Assembly: GCA_946554525.1 (NCBI GenBank) | Contig: CAMNSE010000002.1 | Span: 78,001 to 110,244, forward strand | Direction: 5' to 3' | Length of the DNA: 32,244 nt | Source: an uncultured Mycoplasma sp. | GTDB lineage: Bacteria; Bacillota_I; Bacilli_A; RF39; UBA660 | Shown here: in pieces, positions 6,678-15,439 of the stretch | Layout of the letters: each line of letters begins with the position of its first letter | Position numbering within the stretch: the first letter of the stretch is position 1 | Position numbers and translations under genes: made by a program | The notes under the pieces: generated by a model | Told to the model about the DNA's origin: nothing | The model's database searches: none | The model's input: the letters and a program-made list of their open reading frames with translations, nothing else

Positions 6678-7254
6678 CTTTTAAATACTCTCCAAACATT
6701 GTTTTAAATATATTTTTCTTAAGACCTATTTGGTAACTATTCCAATATTCCTCAGGATTTAGAATTCCAGTTGTAATAGCTGTTTCATTATCATATGCTA
6801 TAATTGAACCGTTTTTTACTATTACCAGTGTTGGTGCATAAATATTTTGAACTCCACTGTCTAGGGTTGCTAAATAACTGCTTAATTTTAAAACAATACT
6901 TTGGTATGTTCCACTTTTGTTTTTTCTATCTTCATAAAAATCATAATATAAAATTTTTGTAATGCCTTCTTCTTTTGCTGTTTCATTTAAAATATTAGCA
7001 TAATATCCACTCCATTTATTTGTAGGATAGCCCATAAATATAATTGCACTTCCACTTTTAAGAGCAGTTAGTACTTCTTGCCCAGTTGTATAAGCAAAAA
7101 CATTATCACTGCTTACATTGGTATAATCATGATCAAATTTTTCATTATCAACTTCTATTTTATCACTAAAATCCCTAGTTCCAATAAAAATAAAACCCAG
7201 AATTATTATAATGAATAAAGACCATTCAATAAACTTCTTTGTATTCTTTTTCAT
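6661..7254 (-). CDS. Membrane-anchored thioredoxin-fold-like protein without cysteines (copy 1)
   Basis: About 197 residues from the ATG at 7254 (ATG at 7260 and GTG at 7263 are in frame and possible). One N-terminal helix is followed by a domain resembling bacteriocin-transport-accessory/thioredoxin proteins: strand AIIFMGY, then PTNKWSGYY where a CxxC would stand (both cysteines replaced), a helix, strand KILYYDFY, and APTLVIVKNG with the cis-proline position kept. No Cys occurs anywhere. It is the first gene of the unit leading to frr. A TGATATAAT extended -10 lies just upstream, which would give a very short 5' leader. Function unknown. Confidence 0.75.
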   Translation of the reverse strand: MKKNTKKFIEWSLFIIIILGFIFIGTRDFSDKIEVDNEKFDHDYTNVSSDNVFAYTTGQEVLTALKSGSAIIFMGYPTNKWSGYYANILNETAKEEGITKILYYDFYEDRKNKSGTYQSIVLKLSSYLATLDSGVQNIYAPTLVIVKNGSIIAYDNETAITTGILNPEEYWNSYQIGLKKNIFKTMFGEYLKDEAAS

Positions 7255-7271
7255 ACTCATCACTCATAATT

Positions 7272-7280
7272 ATTATATCA
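7272..7280 (-). promoter_or_regulatory. Extended -10 promoter of the thioredoxin-like/frr operon
   Basis: On the minus strand, TGATATAAT gives an extended -10 (TGN plus a perfect TATAAT at 7272-7277). The -35 is weak. The start of transcription would fall near 7265, only about 5-11 bases before the candidate start codons, so the leader would be very short. Confidence 0.6.
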
Positions 7281-7306
7281 TTTATTTCTTTTTAAATTAA
7301 GAAAAA

Positions 7307-7331
7307 ACACCTAACTATGTTAATTAGATGT
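7307..7331 (-). terminator. Second terminator after tsf
   Basis: An 8-bp stem (7307-7314 with 7324-7331, one G-U pair in the minus RNA) with a 9-base loop, followed by U6. It stands 15 bases past the first tsf terminator and makes a tandem pair. Confidence 0.6.
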
Positions 7332-7345
7332 CTAATAAAAATTAA

Positions 7346-7373
7346 AAAAGGAAGCTTTTATTAGTTTCCTTTT
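7346..7373 (-). terminator. First terminator after tsf
   Basis: An 11-bp stem (7346-7356 with 7363-7373, one G-U pair) closes a 6-base loop and is followed by a U-rich tail. The tsf stop codon (7361-7363) lies in the loop and stem. Confidence 0.82.
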
Positions 7374-8242
7374 ACTTGATTCATAACTTCTTCAGCAAAG
7401 TTTTCACTTCTTTTTTCCATTCCTTCGCCTACTTCAAAACGAATCATATTAATAATTTCACCATTATTATTCTTAACGTAATCACCAACGCTTATATCGC
7501 CATCTTTGATAAATGCTTGTTCAGCTAAACATACTTCTTTATAATATTTCTTTATACGGCCTTCAACCATTTTTTCAGCAATATCCGCAGGTTTACCTTC
7601 AGACATAGCAAGTTCTTTTTGAACAGCTTTTTCTCTTTCAATAACTTCTTCTGGAACATCTGATGCAAATACATAGCTTGGTTTCATAGCTGCACTTTGC
7701 ATTGCAACATCTTTTGCTATTTCTTCATTTGCGCCTTTAATTACTGTTAAAACAGCAATTTTTCCGCCCATATGTAAGTAACTGCCAAATACTTCATCAT
7801 CTGATTTTTCAATAACTTCAATTCTTCTTAATGACAATTTCTCCCCGATATTTGCCGTTTTAGCTACAATTAAATCATGAACAGTACCAACTTCTCCAAC
7901 ACTTAAAGCTAAAGCATCTTCTAAAGTAGATACGCTACTATTTAATATAGCATTTCCAATTTCATCAATCATACTTGTGAAAGCTTCGTTTTTACTAACA
8001 AAATCTGTTTCACTATTTACTTCTAAAATAACAGCACGATTATCTTTTGTATAAATATTTGCTAAGCCTTCAGCAGCAATACGAGATTCTTTTTTAGCAC
8101 TCTTTGCAATGCCTTTTTCTCTAAGCCAATCAATACTAGCTTCAATTTCTCCATTGCATTCAGCTAACGCTTTTTTACAATCCATCATACCAGCTCCGGT
8201 TTTTTCACGAAGCTCTTTTACCATACTTGCAGTAATCTCCAT
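7361..8242 (-). CDS. tsf: Elongation factor Ts
   Basis: 293 residues, the normal length. The protein exchanges GDP for GTP on EF-Tu. The N-terminal UBA-like part has VKELREKTGAGMMDCKKAL (about 8-26), and the EF-Tu-contacting segment VNSETDFVSKNEAF follows at about 75-88. The ribosome site AAGGAG lies before the ATG. It stands 15 bases after rpsB, the conserved pair, and is closed by two tandem terminators. The gene that usually follows, pyrH, is not here. Confidence 0.98.
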   Translation of the reverse strand: MEITASMVKELREKTGAGMMDCKKALAECNGEIEASIDWLREKGIAKSAKKESRIAAEGLANIYTKDNRAVILEVNSETDFVSKNEAFTSMIDEIGNAILNSSVSTLEDALALSVGEVGTVHDLIVAKTANIGEKLSLRRIEVIEKSDDEVFGSYLHMGGKIAVLTVIKGANEEIAKDVAMQSAAMKPSYVFASDVPEEVIEREKAVQKELAMSEGKPADIAEKMVEGRIKKYYKEVCLAEQAFIKDGDISVGDYVKNNNGEIINMIRFEVGEGMEKRSENFAEEVMNQVKGN

Positions 8243-8257
8243 TTTTATTTCTCCTTC

Positions 8258-9265
8258 TTATTTATTTAAAACTTTAATTAATTCATCTTTTTTCATTGTA
8301 GAATATCCCTTAATTCCAGCTTCTTTCGCAGCTATCTTAAGTTCAGCTAAAGTCATATTACTATAATCAATTTTAGCTTCAACAACTTTTTCTTCTACTT
8401 CTTTTTTTAATTCTTCTTTTACTTCTTTTTTATCTTCCTTTTTAGGAGTCTCTTTTTTTTCTTTTTTTATTTCCCTTTTAGGGGCTTCTTCGTCATATTT
8501 TTGTACTGGAGCTTCTTTAATTACTTCTTCCATTTTTACTTCTTTTTTCTTATCTTCTTCAGTAACAAAATCAATCATTTCTAAATTACGAGCTTCACAA
8601 ATAGCATTGTTTAGTACCCCTAAAATTACTTTAACACTTCTTACTGCATCATCATTTCCTGGAATTACAAAATCAACATCATCCGGATCACAGTTAGTAT
8701 CAACAATACCAAATACTGGAATTCTAAGCTTTCTTGCTTCTCTTATAGCATTAATTTCCTTCTTAGGATCAACAATAATTAATGCATTTGGAAGCTTGTC
8801 CATAGCACGAATACCAGATAAAATTTTATTTAATTTTTCGTATTCTTTTTTAAGTCCAATGACTTCTTTCTTAGGAAGTAAATCAAATTTACCTTCTTTT
8901 TCCATATTTTCAATTTCTTCAAGTCTTCTTACTCTTCTTCTAATAGTTCTAAAATTAGTTAAAGTTCCACCTAACCATCTTTCAGTTACATAGTAAGAAT
9001 TACTTCTTAAAGCTTCTTCACGAGATGCTTCGCTAGCTTGTTTTTTTGTTCCAACAAATAGGAAAGTTCCTCCATTATCAGCGATAGCCTTTACCTCAGC
9101 ATAAGCTTCCTCAATTTTTGTCATGGTTTTTTCAAGATCGATAATATAAATATCCTCTCTTGTACCAAAAATATACTCTTTCATTTTAGGATTCCATCTT
9201 TTAGTTTGATGTCCAAAATGAACTCCTGCTTCTAATAAACAACTCATAGAAACAACTGTGGCCAT
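8258..9265 (-). CDS. rpsB: Ribosomal protein S2 with a long C-terminal extension
   Basis: 335 residues against about 230-260 for most S2. Residues 1 to about 225 are a normal S2 ([53 protein letters not shown]). Then comes a Lys/Glu-rich linker of about 70 residues, and a compact end (about 299-335) with [19 protein letters not shown] and KKDELIKVL, which looks like a Rho_N or SAP-type helix-extended-helix nucleic-acid-binding motif. The ATG at 9265 is preferred over an upstream GTG at 9274 because AGGTG lies at good spacing and it gives the usual S2 start. It is followed by tsf. The tail's function is unknown; RNA or DNA contact is inferred. Confidence 0.97.
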   Translation of the reverse strand: MATVVSMSCLLEAGVHFGHQTKRWNPKMKEYIFGTREDIYIIDLEKTMTKIEEAYAEVKAIADNGGTFLFVGTKKQASEASREEALRSNSYYVTERWLGGTLTNFRTIRRRVRRLEEIENMEKEGKFDLLPKKEVIGLKKEYEKLNKILSGIRAMDKLPNALIIVDPKKEINAIREARKLRIPVFGIVDTNCDPDDVDFVIPGNDDAVRSVKVILGVLNNAICEARNLEMIDFVTEEDKKKEVKMEEVIKEAPVQKYDEEAPKREIKKEKKETPKKEDKKEVKEELKKEVEEKVVEAKIDYSNMTLAELKIAAKEAGIKGYSTMKKDELIKVLNK

Positions 9266-9383
9266 AAATAACACCTGTCCTTTCGTTTTTACCTCTTAAC
9301 ATCTTCAAGCATTTATCTTCCACCACTCTTCATGGCACTAGGAAGAAAACTAAATGTTAATGTGTATTTGCAATTTATTTGCC
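9266..9383 (-). promoter_or_regulatory. rpsB 5' leader with a hairpin (possible autoregulation site)
   Basis: About 118 bases between the predicted transcript start and the rpsB ATG. A hairpin at 9317-9345 pairs a 5-bp outer stem (CTTCC with GGAAG) and a 4-bp inner stem, with a 4-base bulge on one side and a 7-base loop. S2 represses its own message in some bacteria, so a regulatory role is plausible but not shown here. Confidence 0.4.
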
Positions 9384-9389
9384 AAAAAT

Positions 9390-9418
9390 ATTTTACTATA
9401 TATTATATAAAATTACAA
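9390..9418 (-). promoter_or_regulatory. Promoter of rpsB-tsf
   Basis: On the minus strand, TTGTAA (9413-9418), a spacer of exactly 17 and TAAAAT (9390-9395). It sits in the 282-base gap between mraY and rpsB, the only long untranslated stretch in the window. The rest of that gap (9419-9524) shows no gene. Confidence 0.6.
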
Positions 9419-9524
9419 GCAAAAATTTCTTCATTTTACTTATTTTTTAGTTCATTCTTCATCTTTTAATAATATATGAATATTAATAAACACTCAAATT
9501 TTTTTAAAACTATATAGCAAATTA

Positions 9525-9549
9525 AAAATGTAGAAACTTTCTACATTTT
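9525..9549 (-). terminator. Terminator of mraY
   Basis: A perfect 10-bp stem (9525-9534 with 9540-9549) with a 5-base loop and a U5-AA-U3 tail on the minus transcript. The mraY stop codon (9548-9550) overlaps the stem. Confidence 0.75.
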
Positions 9550-10540
9550 ATAGCCATACACCATAAGTAATTGCTGCCATCGCAAGAATTAGGCCTGCAA
9601 CCCAAAAATATCTTACAATATCTTGCTCATGCATTCCAACTACTTCAAAATGATGATGAAGTGGTGCTCTTTTGAAAACTCGACGATGGAATTTACGAAT
9701 AGCAATAATTTGTATTAAACTACTAAGAGTTTCAATTACAAAAACTCCACCAATTAAGGCAAGCGATAATTCATGTCGCGTTATAATTGCAATAGTTGCC
9801 AGAGTTGCTCCTAAGGATAAAGATCCTAAATCTCCCATAAATACTTTAGCAGGATGAGCATTAAAAACCAAGAAGCCAAGTAAAGCACCAGCTAAAATAA
9901 AACAGAATATTGCAATTTCTTGATAACCAACAAGCCATCCTGTATTCCAAGAAATAATTCCAAAGGCAAAAAAAGATATAGCACTAAGTCCTCCTGCAAG
10001 TCCATCTAACCCATCTGTAATATTAACTGCATTGCTAGAGCCAACAAGTAAAAATAGAATAAACAAGCCAAAAGTCCACCCTAGAGGCAAATGAATTCCT
10101 AAACTAGTGATTACTAAATCCGATTTGCCACCATTACTCATAAAAATATAAAAGAAAACTAAAGCAATCAGCATTTGAATTAGCATTTTTTGCATAATAG
10201 TTAGTCCCGTATTATTTTTTCTTTTTATCTTTAAATAATCATCTAAACATCCTAATGCAGCATAAGATAAAAATACAAATATAACGATAATTAAACTATG
10301 ACTAATTTTAATACTGCCATTAATATATAATAAAATTAGTGAAACAATAGTGGGAATAATAAAAATTAAACCTCCCATTGTTGGGGTACCTTGTTTCTTA
10401 ATATGATTATCGCCTATTAAATCACAAACGTATTGTCCTATATGAAATTTTTTTAATATTGGTATGACAATTAATCCAGTTACAATAGCAAGTACAAACC
10501 CTAGTAATATAGCCATTGCAGTTTTAGCAAGAATTAACAT
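9548..10540 (-). CDS. mraY: Phospho-N-acetylmuramoyl-pentapeptide transferase
   Basis: 330 residues, about ten membrane helices. It joins UDP-MurNAc-pentapeptide to undecaprenyl phosphate, making lipid I for peptidoglycan at the inner face of the membrane. Conserved segments are PTMGGLIF near the start, the aspartate-rich CLDDYLK, NITDGLDGLAGG, VFMGDLGSLSLG and the APLHHHFE histidines. The ribosome site AGAGGTGG precedes the ATG. It lies 86 bases after a PASTA penicillin-binding protein, as in the dcw cluster, but murD, ftsW and murG do not follow: a terminator comes at once. A TATAAT at 10564-10569 could be a -10 for a separate promoter, though its -35 is poor. Confidence 0.97.
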   Translation of the reverse strand: MLILAKTAMAILLGFVLAIVTGLIVIPILKKFHIGQYVCDLIGDNHIKKQGTPTMGGLIFIIPTIVSLILLYINGSIKISHSLIIVIFVFLSYAALGCLDDYLKIKRKNNTGLTIMQKMLIQMLIALVFFYIFMSNGGKSDLVITSLGIHLPLGWTFGLFILFLLVGSSNAVNITDGLDGLAGGLSAISFFAFGIISWNTGWLVGYQEIAIFCFILAGALLGFLVFNAHPAKVFMGDLGSLSLGATLATIAIITRHELSLALIGGVFVIETLSSLIQIIAIRKFHRRVFKRAPLHHHFEVVGMHEQDIVRYFWVAGLILAMAAITYGVWL

Positions 10541-10626
10541 GAGTCCACCTCTTTCTTTTTATTATTATACTACGAAATATTATTTTTTTCCTTATTTACT
10601 CTATAATTTTACATTTAAATTTACGA

Positions 10627-12531
10627 TTATCCTAGAAGAAGTTTAACACTTCCACCTTCTAAAACATAATAGTCACTTTTAGGGGATTGATATAAAACAT
10701 TTTCTCCAACACCAGAATACTCAATCTTAAATCCTTTTAAAGCCTTAGCAGCATCATCTTTATTCATACCTACAACATTAGGCATAATAACATATTTTTT
10801 ATCTAGCCATGTATATTCTCTAGGCATTCCTTCTTTACTAGCATCAATGTCTAAAATATTTATAGCACTAGATAAAACACTTTTGGCTATGGGCGCTGAA
10901 ACGACTCCACCATACTGAGTAACTCCTTTAGGATTATCAATTGCTACATATACAATAACCTCAGGATCATTAGCAGGTAAAAAGCCCATAAAAGATAATA
11001 TGTAGTTTCCATCTAAATAATGACCATCCTTAACCTTTTGGGCAGTTCCCGTTTTTCCTCCAACTCGGTAATTTTCAATGTAAGCATTTTTACCTGAACC
11101 GTTAGCAACAACACTTTCAAGAGCATATCTTACTAAACTACTTGTTTCTTCACTAATTACTTTTCTAACTAGTTTAGGTTCTTGTTTTTTGATTAAACTA
11201 CCGGTTTCACTTTCTAAAAAACTTCCTACTATAAAAGGTGTATATAACGACCCACCATTTATAGCCGCAGATACAGCTCTAATTTGCTGTAGTGGAGTAA
11301 CACTAATCCCTTGGCCAAAACTGGTCGTTGCAAGTTCTACAGGTCCCATTTTATTTATATCAAATAAAATACCACTTGATTCACCATTTAAATCAATTCC
11401 TGTCTTTTTTCCAAAGCCATAGGCATTTATATATTTCATTAATGTTTCTGTTCCCAATGTCTGTCCAATTCGTACAAATCCAGGGTTACAAGAATTTTCA
11501 ACTACTTCAAGCATCGTTTGAGTTCCATGACCGCCATGTTTCCAACAATGAATTGTAGCACCGTCTACCTGTATTGCCCCAGAATCAGTAAAATGATCCT
11601 CAAATAAATTAATAGTTTTTTCTTCTAAAGCAGAAGAAAGTGTAATAATTTTAAAAGTACTTCCTGGTTCATAAGTCATCCAAATAGGCAAATTTCGGTT
11701 AATTACTTCCGTACTATATTTTTGATATTCATTGTTATTAAAATTAGGCCTACTTGCCATTGCTAAAATCTCACCAGTTTTCGGATTCATAGCCATAATT
11801 AAGCCCTGCTCAGGATTATACTTTGAAAAAGCATTATCGAGTTCATTTTCTACAGCCATTTGAAGTTCCATATCAATGGTAAGCTGTAAGGTAATTCCAC
11901 TAGTTGGTGCTTCATAAATTTCTGTAAGCTCTAATTTATTTCCTTTGCCATCAGAAAAATATTTAATAGCTCCATCAGCTCCAGTTAAATATTCGTCATA
12001 ATAAAGTTCAATTCCTGATAACCCTTGATTATCAATTCCAACATAGCCTAAAACATGTGATAAAACCGTTTCATAAGGATAATATCTTTTACTTTCTTTT
12101 AACAAATAAACTCCATCGTATCCTAATTCATTTATTTTTTCTGCTATTTCATAACTTAGTCTTCTCCCCTCTGGATGCACTCTTTCAATAGAAGTTGATT
12201 TTGTAACATGAGCAATCATATCTTTATAATCAGAATTCAAAATATCTGATAAATCTTTAGCAACTTTTTGTGGTTCTTTAATTTGTCCTGGCACCACTAC
12301 TAAAGATACTGTAGTAATATTACTTGCAAGCTCTTTACCATTTCTATCAATAATTAAGCCTCTGTCTGCTTTAATAGGTAGCTCTCTACTCCATAAACTC
12401 TCAGCTAAACGATTTAGTTTTTGATAAGAAAATACTTGAATATAAAATACTTTAATAATGATTGCTATTAAAATAATAATACAAATTAAAAAAATAAACC
12501 TTATACGATCATGTACTTTAGAAAAAAACAT
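10627..12531 (-). CDS. Class B penicillin-binding protein with one PASTA domain (FtsI/PBP2x/SpoVD type)
   Basis: 634 residues from the ATG at 12531 (AGGTG at good spacing; a GTG at 12540 is in frame). A short cytoplasmic start and one membrane helix (about 9-31) lead to the dimerization domain, then the transpeptidase with SxxK Ser291-Thr-Phe-Lys294 (EPGSTFKI), SxN Ser347-Cys-Asn349, and KTG 493-495 (GGKTGTAQ). One PASTA domain closes the protein (about 575-634, MPNVVGMNKDDAAKAL). It cross-links septal peptidoglycan. Followed by mraY as in dcw clusters, but mraZ, rsmH and ftsL are missing upstream. SpoVD and FtsI are hard to tell apart by sequence alone. Confidence 0.93.
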   Translation of the reverse strand: MFFSKVHDRIRFIFLICIIILIAIIIKVFYIQVFSYQKLNRLAESLWSRELPIKADRGLIIDRNGKELASNITTVSLVVVPGQIKEPQKVAKDLSDILNSDYKDMIAHVTKSTSIERVHPEGRRLSYEIAEKINELGYDGVYLLKESKRYYPYETVLSHVLGYVGIDNQGLSGIELYYDEYLTGADGAIKYFSDGKGNKLELTEIYEAPTSGITLQLTIDMELQMAVENELDNAFSKYNPEQGLIMAMNPKTGEILAMASRPNFNNNEYQKYSTEVINRNLPIWMTYEPGSTFKIITLSSALEEKTINLFEDHFTDSGAIQVDGATIHCWKHGGHGTQTMLEVVENSCNPGFVRIGQTLGTETLMKYINAYGFGKKTGIDLNGESSGILFDINKMGPVELATTSFGQGISVTPLQQIRAVSAAINGGSLYTPFIVGSFLESETGSLIKKQEPKLVRKVISEETSSLVRYALESVVANGSGKNAYIENYRVGGKTGTAQKVKDGHYLDGNYILSFMGFLPANDPEVIVYVAIDNPKGVTQYGGVVSAPIAKSVLSSAINILDIDASKEGMPREYTWLDKKYVIMPNVVGMNKDDAAKALKGFKIEYSGVGENVLYQSPKSDYYVLEGGSVKLLLG

Positions 12532-12566
12532 ATTCTTCACCTAAAAAAATATATGAAACATAAAAA

Positions 12567-12587
12567 AAGTTAGAATTAAACTAACTT
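12567..12587 (-). terminator. Terminator of the ezrA - SEC-C unit
   Basis: A 7-bp stem (12567-12573 with 12581-12587) with a 7-base loop and U7 on the minus transcript. It lies 10 bases after the stop of the SEC-C gene and only 36 bases before the penicillin-binding protein start. Confidence 0.75.
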
Positions 12588-12597
12588 ATAAACCTAT

Positions 12598-13614
12598 TTA
12601 ATTATTTAACTTTTGAAATTTCTTTTTACAGCAATGCTTAAATTTTTTCCCTGATCCACAAATACAAAGATCATTTTTATTTGGTAAGATAATATTCTTT
12701 TCATATTGTTCTAAGGAATTACCATTATATATCCATACCGGAAAATATTTAATTATTTCTAAAGTATTTTCATATAATTCCATTACATTTCCACATATTT
12801 TTTTTAAAACATCTAAATCGTTTAATCCAAATCCACAATAAATAATTAAATCATCTAAAAAGGTTTCAATATACGGTGTTACTAAATGGAGTTCTAAAAA
12901 GTGTAAATATTTAAATAACGTTTCATTAAACAAATTTATTTTATATTTCCCTACACTAATTATTTCTTCTAAAGTATATATATAATGCTTAATAGGCAGC
13001 GTTCTTAATTCTAAAACATCTTTATAGCACTTATTTTCTAATGATATTAAATATTCACGTTCTTTATATTTAACTATACTTATTTTTTCATTCAATCTGA
13101 GATTATTTTTAATGTAATTCTTAAGGCCATTCTTATTTTCATATACATAGCACCTTTCAAGTAAAGGAAGCAAATCTTCTAAAGCTATAACATTATATAT
13201 TCTGCTAATTCCAAGCAACACACTCACTTTTATATCTTTAATAGAATACTCTTTAAAGTCAAATAGATTAATTGCCATTTTAATATAATTAACTAAATCA
13301 CTAGGTATATAATATTTTTCTTCCTTTAATACTAAAAAGTTTTTCATTAAATTATTTAGAACTGTAAAATCTACATAACTATACGATTCATTTAAATCGT
13401 CAATCAAAAGTTTCTTTAATAATTCAACCTCTTCAACGCTACAAAAACTAAGTATTACCTCTGGATTTTCTTTATAAATTGCTAAAACTTTATTATATAT
13501 TTCTTCTCTTGTAATTGAGGTATATTTTACAATTCTATTTTTACTAATCCTTTTTAAAAAATTATATATATCTTCTTTTTTACTATGTAAAAAGAATTCT
13601 TTAAGCGTCATCAT
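12598..13614 (-). CDS. Helical protein with a C-terminal SEC-C zinc motif
   Basis: 338 residues. The last part is a clear SEC-C motif, CICGSGKKFKHCC (317-329), a zinc-binding element shared with the SecA tail and with many otherwise unrelated proteins. The rest (1-310) is Leu/Ile/Lys-rich and predicted helical, without signal peptide or membrane helix, and was not recognised. The ATG overlaps the ezrA stop (ATGA), so it is translated together with ezrA. This suggests a link to division, but it could equally bind ribosome or Sec components. A terminator follows directly. Confidence 0.8.
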   Translation of the reverse strand: MMTLKEFFLHSKKEDIYNFLKRISKNRIVKYTSITREEIYNKVLAIYKENPEVILSFCSVEEVELLKKLLIDDLNESYSYVDFTVLNNLMKNFLVLKEEKYYIPSDLVNYIKMAINLFDFKEYSIKDIKVSVLLGISRIYNVIALEDLLPLLERCYVYENKNGLKNYIKNNLRLNEKISIVKYKEREYLISLENKCYKDVLELRTLPIKHYIYTLEEIISVGKYKINLFNETLFKYLHFLELHLVTPYIETFLDDLIIYCGFGLNDLDVLKKICGNVMELYENTLEIIKYFPVWIYNGNSLEQYEKNIILPNKNDLCICGSGKKFKHCCKKKFQKLNN

Positions 13615-15326
13615 TTATATTCCTCAATTAAACGTTCATAAATTCCTGGCTCAATAATATTAATTGTACTAATAGCATTCTCTAAGCTTAATTTAAAATT
13701 TCCTTTAAAAAATGCTTGTTCTGCTTTCATTAAGCCAATTTCAACATCTTTATGAGAAGCTCTATATCTATTTCCATAAACAATAGCAGTTTCTGCCATT
13801 TTAGCTGTTTTCATTGTTTCTTTTGTAGTATTAAACACTTTAAGTGTTAAATCTCTTGCAGTATCAACTCTAGTATTTAGTATTTTAATATTAATTGGTC
13901 TCTTATCTAACTCTTCCATCATATCATTAAGAGCACTGCTAGCTTCAGATAATTCAACATAAAACTCTTTTGGAGTAACAGGTAATTTATAGCTACGCAT
14001 ATATTCTTTTGATTGTTTTAATATCTTTTTAATTTCATCTAATTGATCTCTTGCTCGTTTTTCATCTTCTTTTAAACTACTAATGCTTCTTAAAGTTTGA
14101 TCTAATTTTTCTTCGGTTTTAGATAATTTACTGTTTACTAATTCTAATTCTTTAGCAAGTCTTGAAAATGCAAAAGTATGATTACGATGCATTTCAATAA
14201 CTCGATTATAGTCATCTTTAATAGCCTTTATTTCATCATTAATATCTTCAAGTATTTTAATATCTTCATCTACTAAATCATAACTATACTTTAGATCATC
14301 TGTCTTTTTGTTTAATTCACCACTAATTTTCTCAAGTTTTGTTGCACTGATTAGAACACTTCTTTGTAAATCTTCAAAAATCCTTTTAGATAGTTTTTCT
14401 TTATCAAAATTATGATATAAAGAATCAAAATAATCTAAAATAGTTTTTAGCTCAAATACACTATCTTCTAAGTTCAAAACATTAAGCCTTCCAAAAACAT
14501 CAGTAATTTTTTTGTCTGATTCCGTAATATTATATTCGATATTTAGGTAATCTAAATTAAAACCTTCTTTTTCCATTTTATTTTTGATTTTTTTAATATC
14601 TTCTATTTTACTTGGAATTAGCTTTTCTCCCATCACAATAATAGATGGAGCTTCTTCGATAACTATTTTTAAATTACCTATAGTATCATCAATTGCTTTT
14701 ACTATTTTACCTACTTCTGTATATTCATTTTTATCCATTGCAATTTCAAATGCACTAAATAGCTTATCGACATTTTCAAACTGCAATTCGATAGGACTAG
14801 ATACTATTTTATAATCATCTTTATTAGCATTATATTTTGCAAGTATTGCTCGATATTCACTTTTTAATTTTGTGATTGTTTCTCTATTTTTCTCTTCGCT
14901 TAAAGTAATCTCTTTAATTTCATCTAATAAAAAATTAGATTTAGTTTTGACATACGCAATTTGTAATTCAAGAGTAGCAATTTTTAATTTTAAAGTTTTA
15001 TAATCTTTATCTTCAAATAATCCTTCAATTTCAATTAGTGCATCAGTAATTTTAGGGACTTCCATATCCTTAATTTCTTTTAGTCTACTACACCAATTAT
15101 CATATTTTTTTTGCATAGCATCATTATTTATCAATGCACCAACTTTATTTAGTTCTGATAAAATAGAAGCTCCTACAATTAAATTTTTATCTCTTTCTAA
15201 GCTCGCAATTTGATCTTTATATTTATTCTTTTCTCTTTTATTAATCCAGTTTAAAACACCTACTATTGTTGCTATAGTAAATAAATAATATAATATTCCA
15301 ATTAATATAAAAGTTGTTCTAGACAT
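13611..15326 (-). CDS. ezrA: Septation ring formation regulator EzrA
   Basis: 571 residues (Bacillus EzrA is about 562). One N-terminal membrane helix (about 5-27) puts the short start outside and the long rest in the cytoplasm, made of spectrin-like helical repeats with coiled-coil character all through. EzrA limits FtsZ ring formation and takes part in septum assembly. The assignment rests on topology, length and segments such as YEVVSSPIELQFENV-like KIVSSPIELQFENV; recognisable but divergent. A promoter with an extended -10 lies upstream, and the SEC-C gene is coupled behind it. Confidence 0.85.
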   Translation of the reverse strand: MSRTTFILIGILYYLFTIATIVGVLNWINKREKNKYKDQIASLERDKNLIVGASILSELNKVGALINNDAMQKKYDNWCSRLKEIKDMEVPKITDALIEIEGLFEDKDYKTLKLKIATLELQIAYVKTKSNFLLDEIKEITLSEEKNRETITKLKSEYRAILAKYNANKDDYKIVSSPIELQFENVDKLFSAFEIAMDKNEYTEVGKIVKAIDDTIGNLKIVIEEAPSIIVMGEKLIPSKIEDIKKIKNKMEKEGFNLDYLNIEYNITESDKKITDVFGRLNVLNLEDSVFELKTILDYFDSLYHNFDKEKLSKRIFEDLQRSVLISATKLEKISGELNKKTDDLKYSYDLVDEDIKILEDINDEIKAIKDDYNRVIEMHRNHTFAFSRLAKELELVNSKLSKTEEKLDQTLRSISSLKEDEKRARDQLDEIKKILKQSKEYMRSYKLPVTPKEFYVELSEASSALNDMMEELDKRPINIKILNTRVDTARDLTLKVFNTTKETMKTAKMAETAIVYGNRYRASHKDVEIGLMKAEQAFFKGNFKLSLENAISTINIIEPGIYERLIEEYK

Positions 15327-15348
15327 AGCACCACTTCCCTATGATTAT

Positions 15349-15378
15349 ATTCTATCACATTGTAGTATTATTTGTCGA
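15349..15378 (-). promoter_or_regulatory. Promoter of ezrA
   Basis: On the minus strand, TCGACA (15373-15378), spacer 18, and TAGAAT (15349-15354) with an upstream TGA that makes it an extended -10. It lies 23 bases before the ezrA ATG. Confidence 0.6.
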
Positions 15379-15439
15379 GATATGATAGTAAATTTTTAGA
15401 AAAAAATAAAAGCTATTATAGTATTTAAAAAAAGCAAGC

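Noticed and set aside
8607-8993. Open reading frame of 128 codons on the plus strand
   Set aside because: It is antisense to rpsB; its composition is that of a mirrored coding sequence and it has no ribosome site.
15379-15439. Terminator after the spoIVB-like gene
   Set aside because: Only weak short pairings (about CTATTATAG) were found, with no clear stem and U tail.
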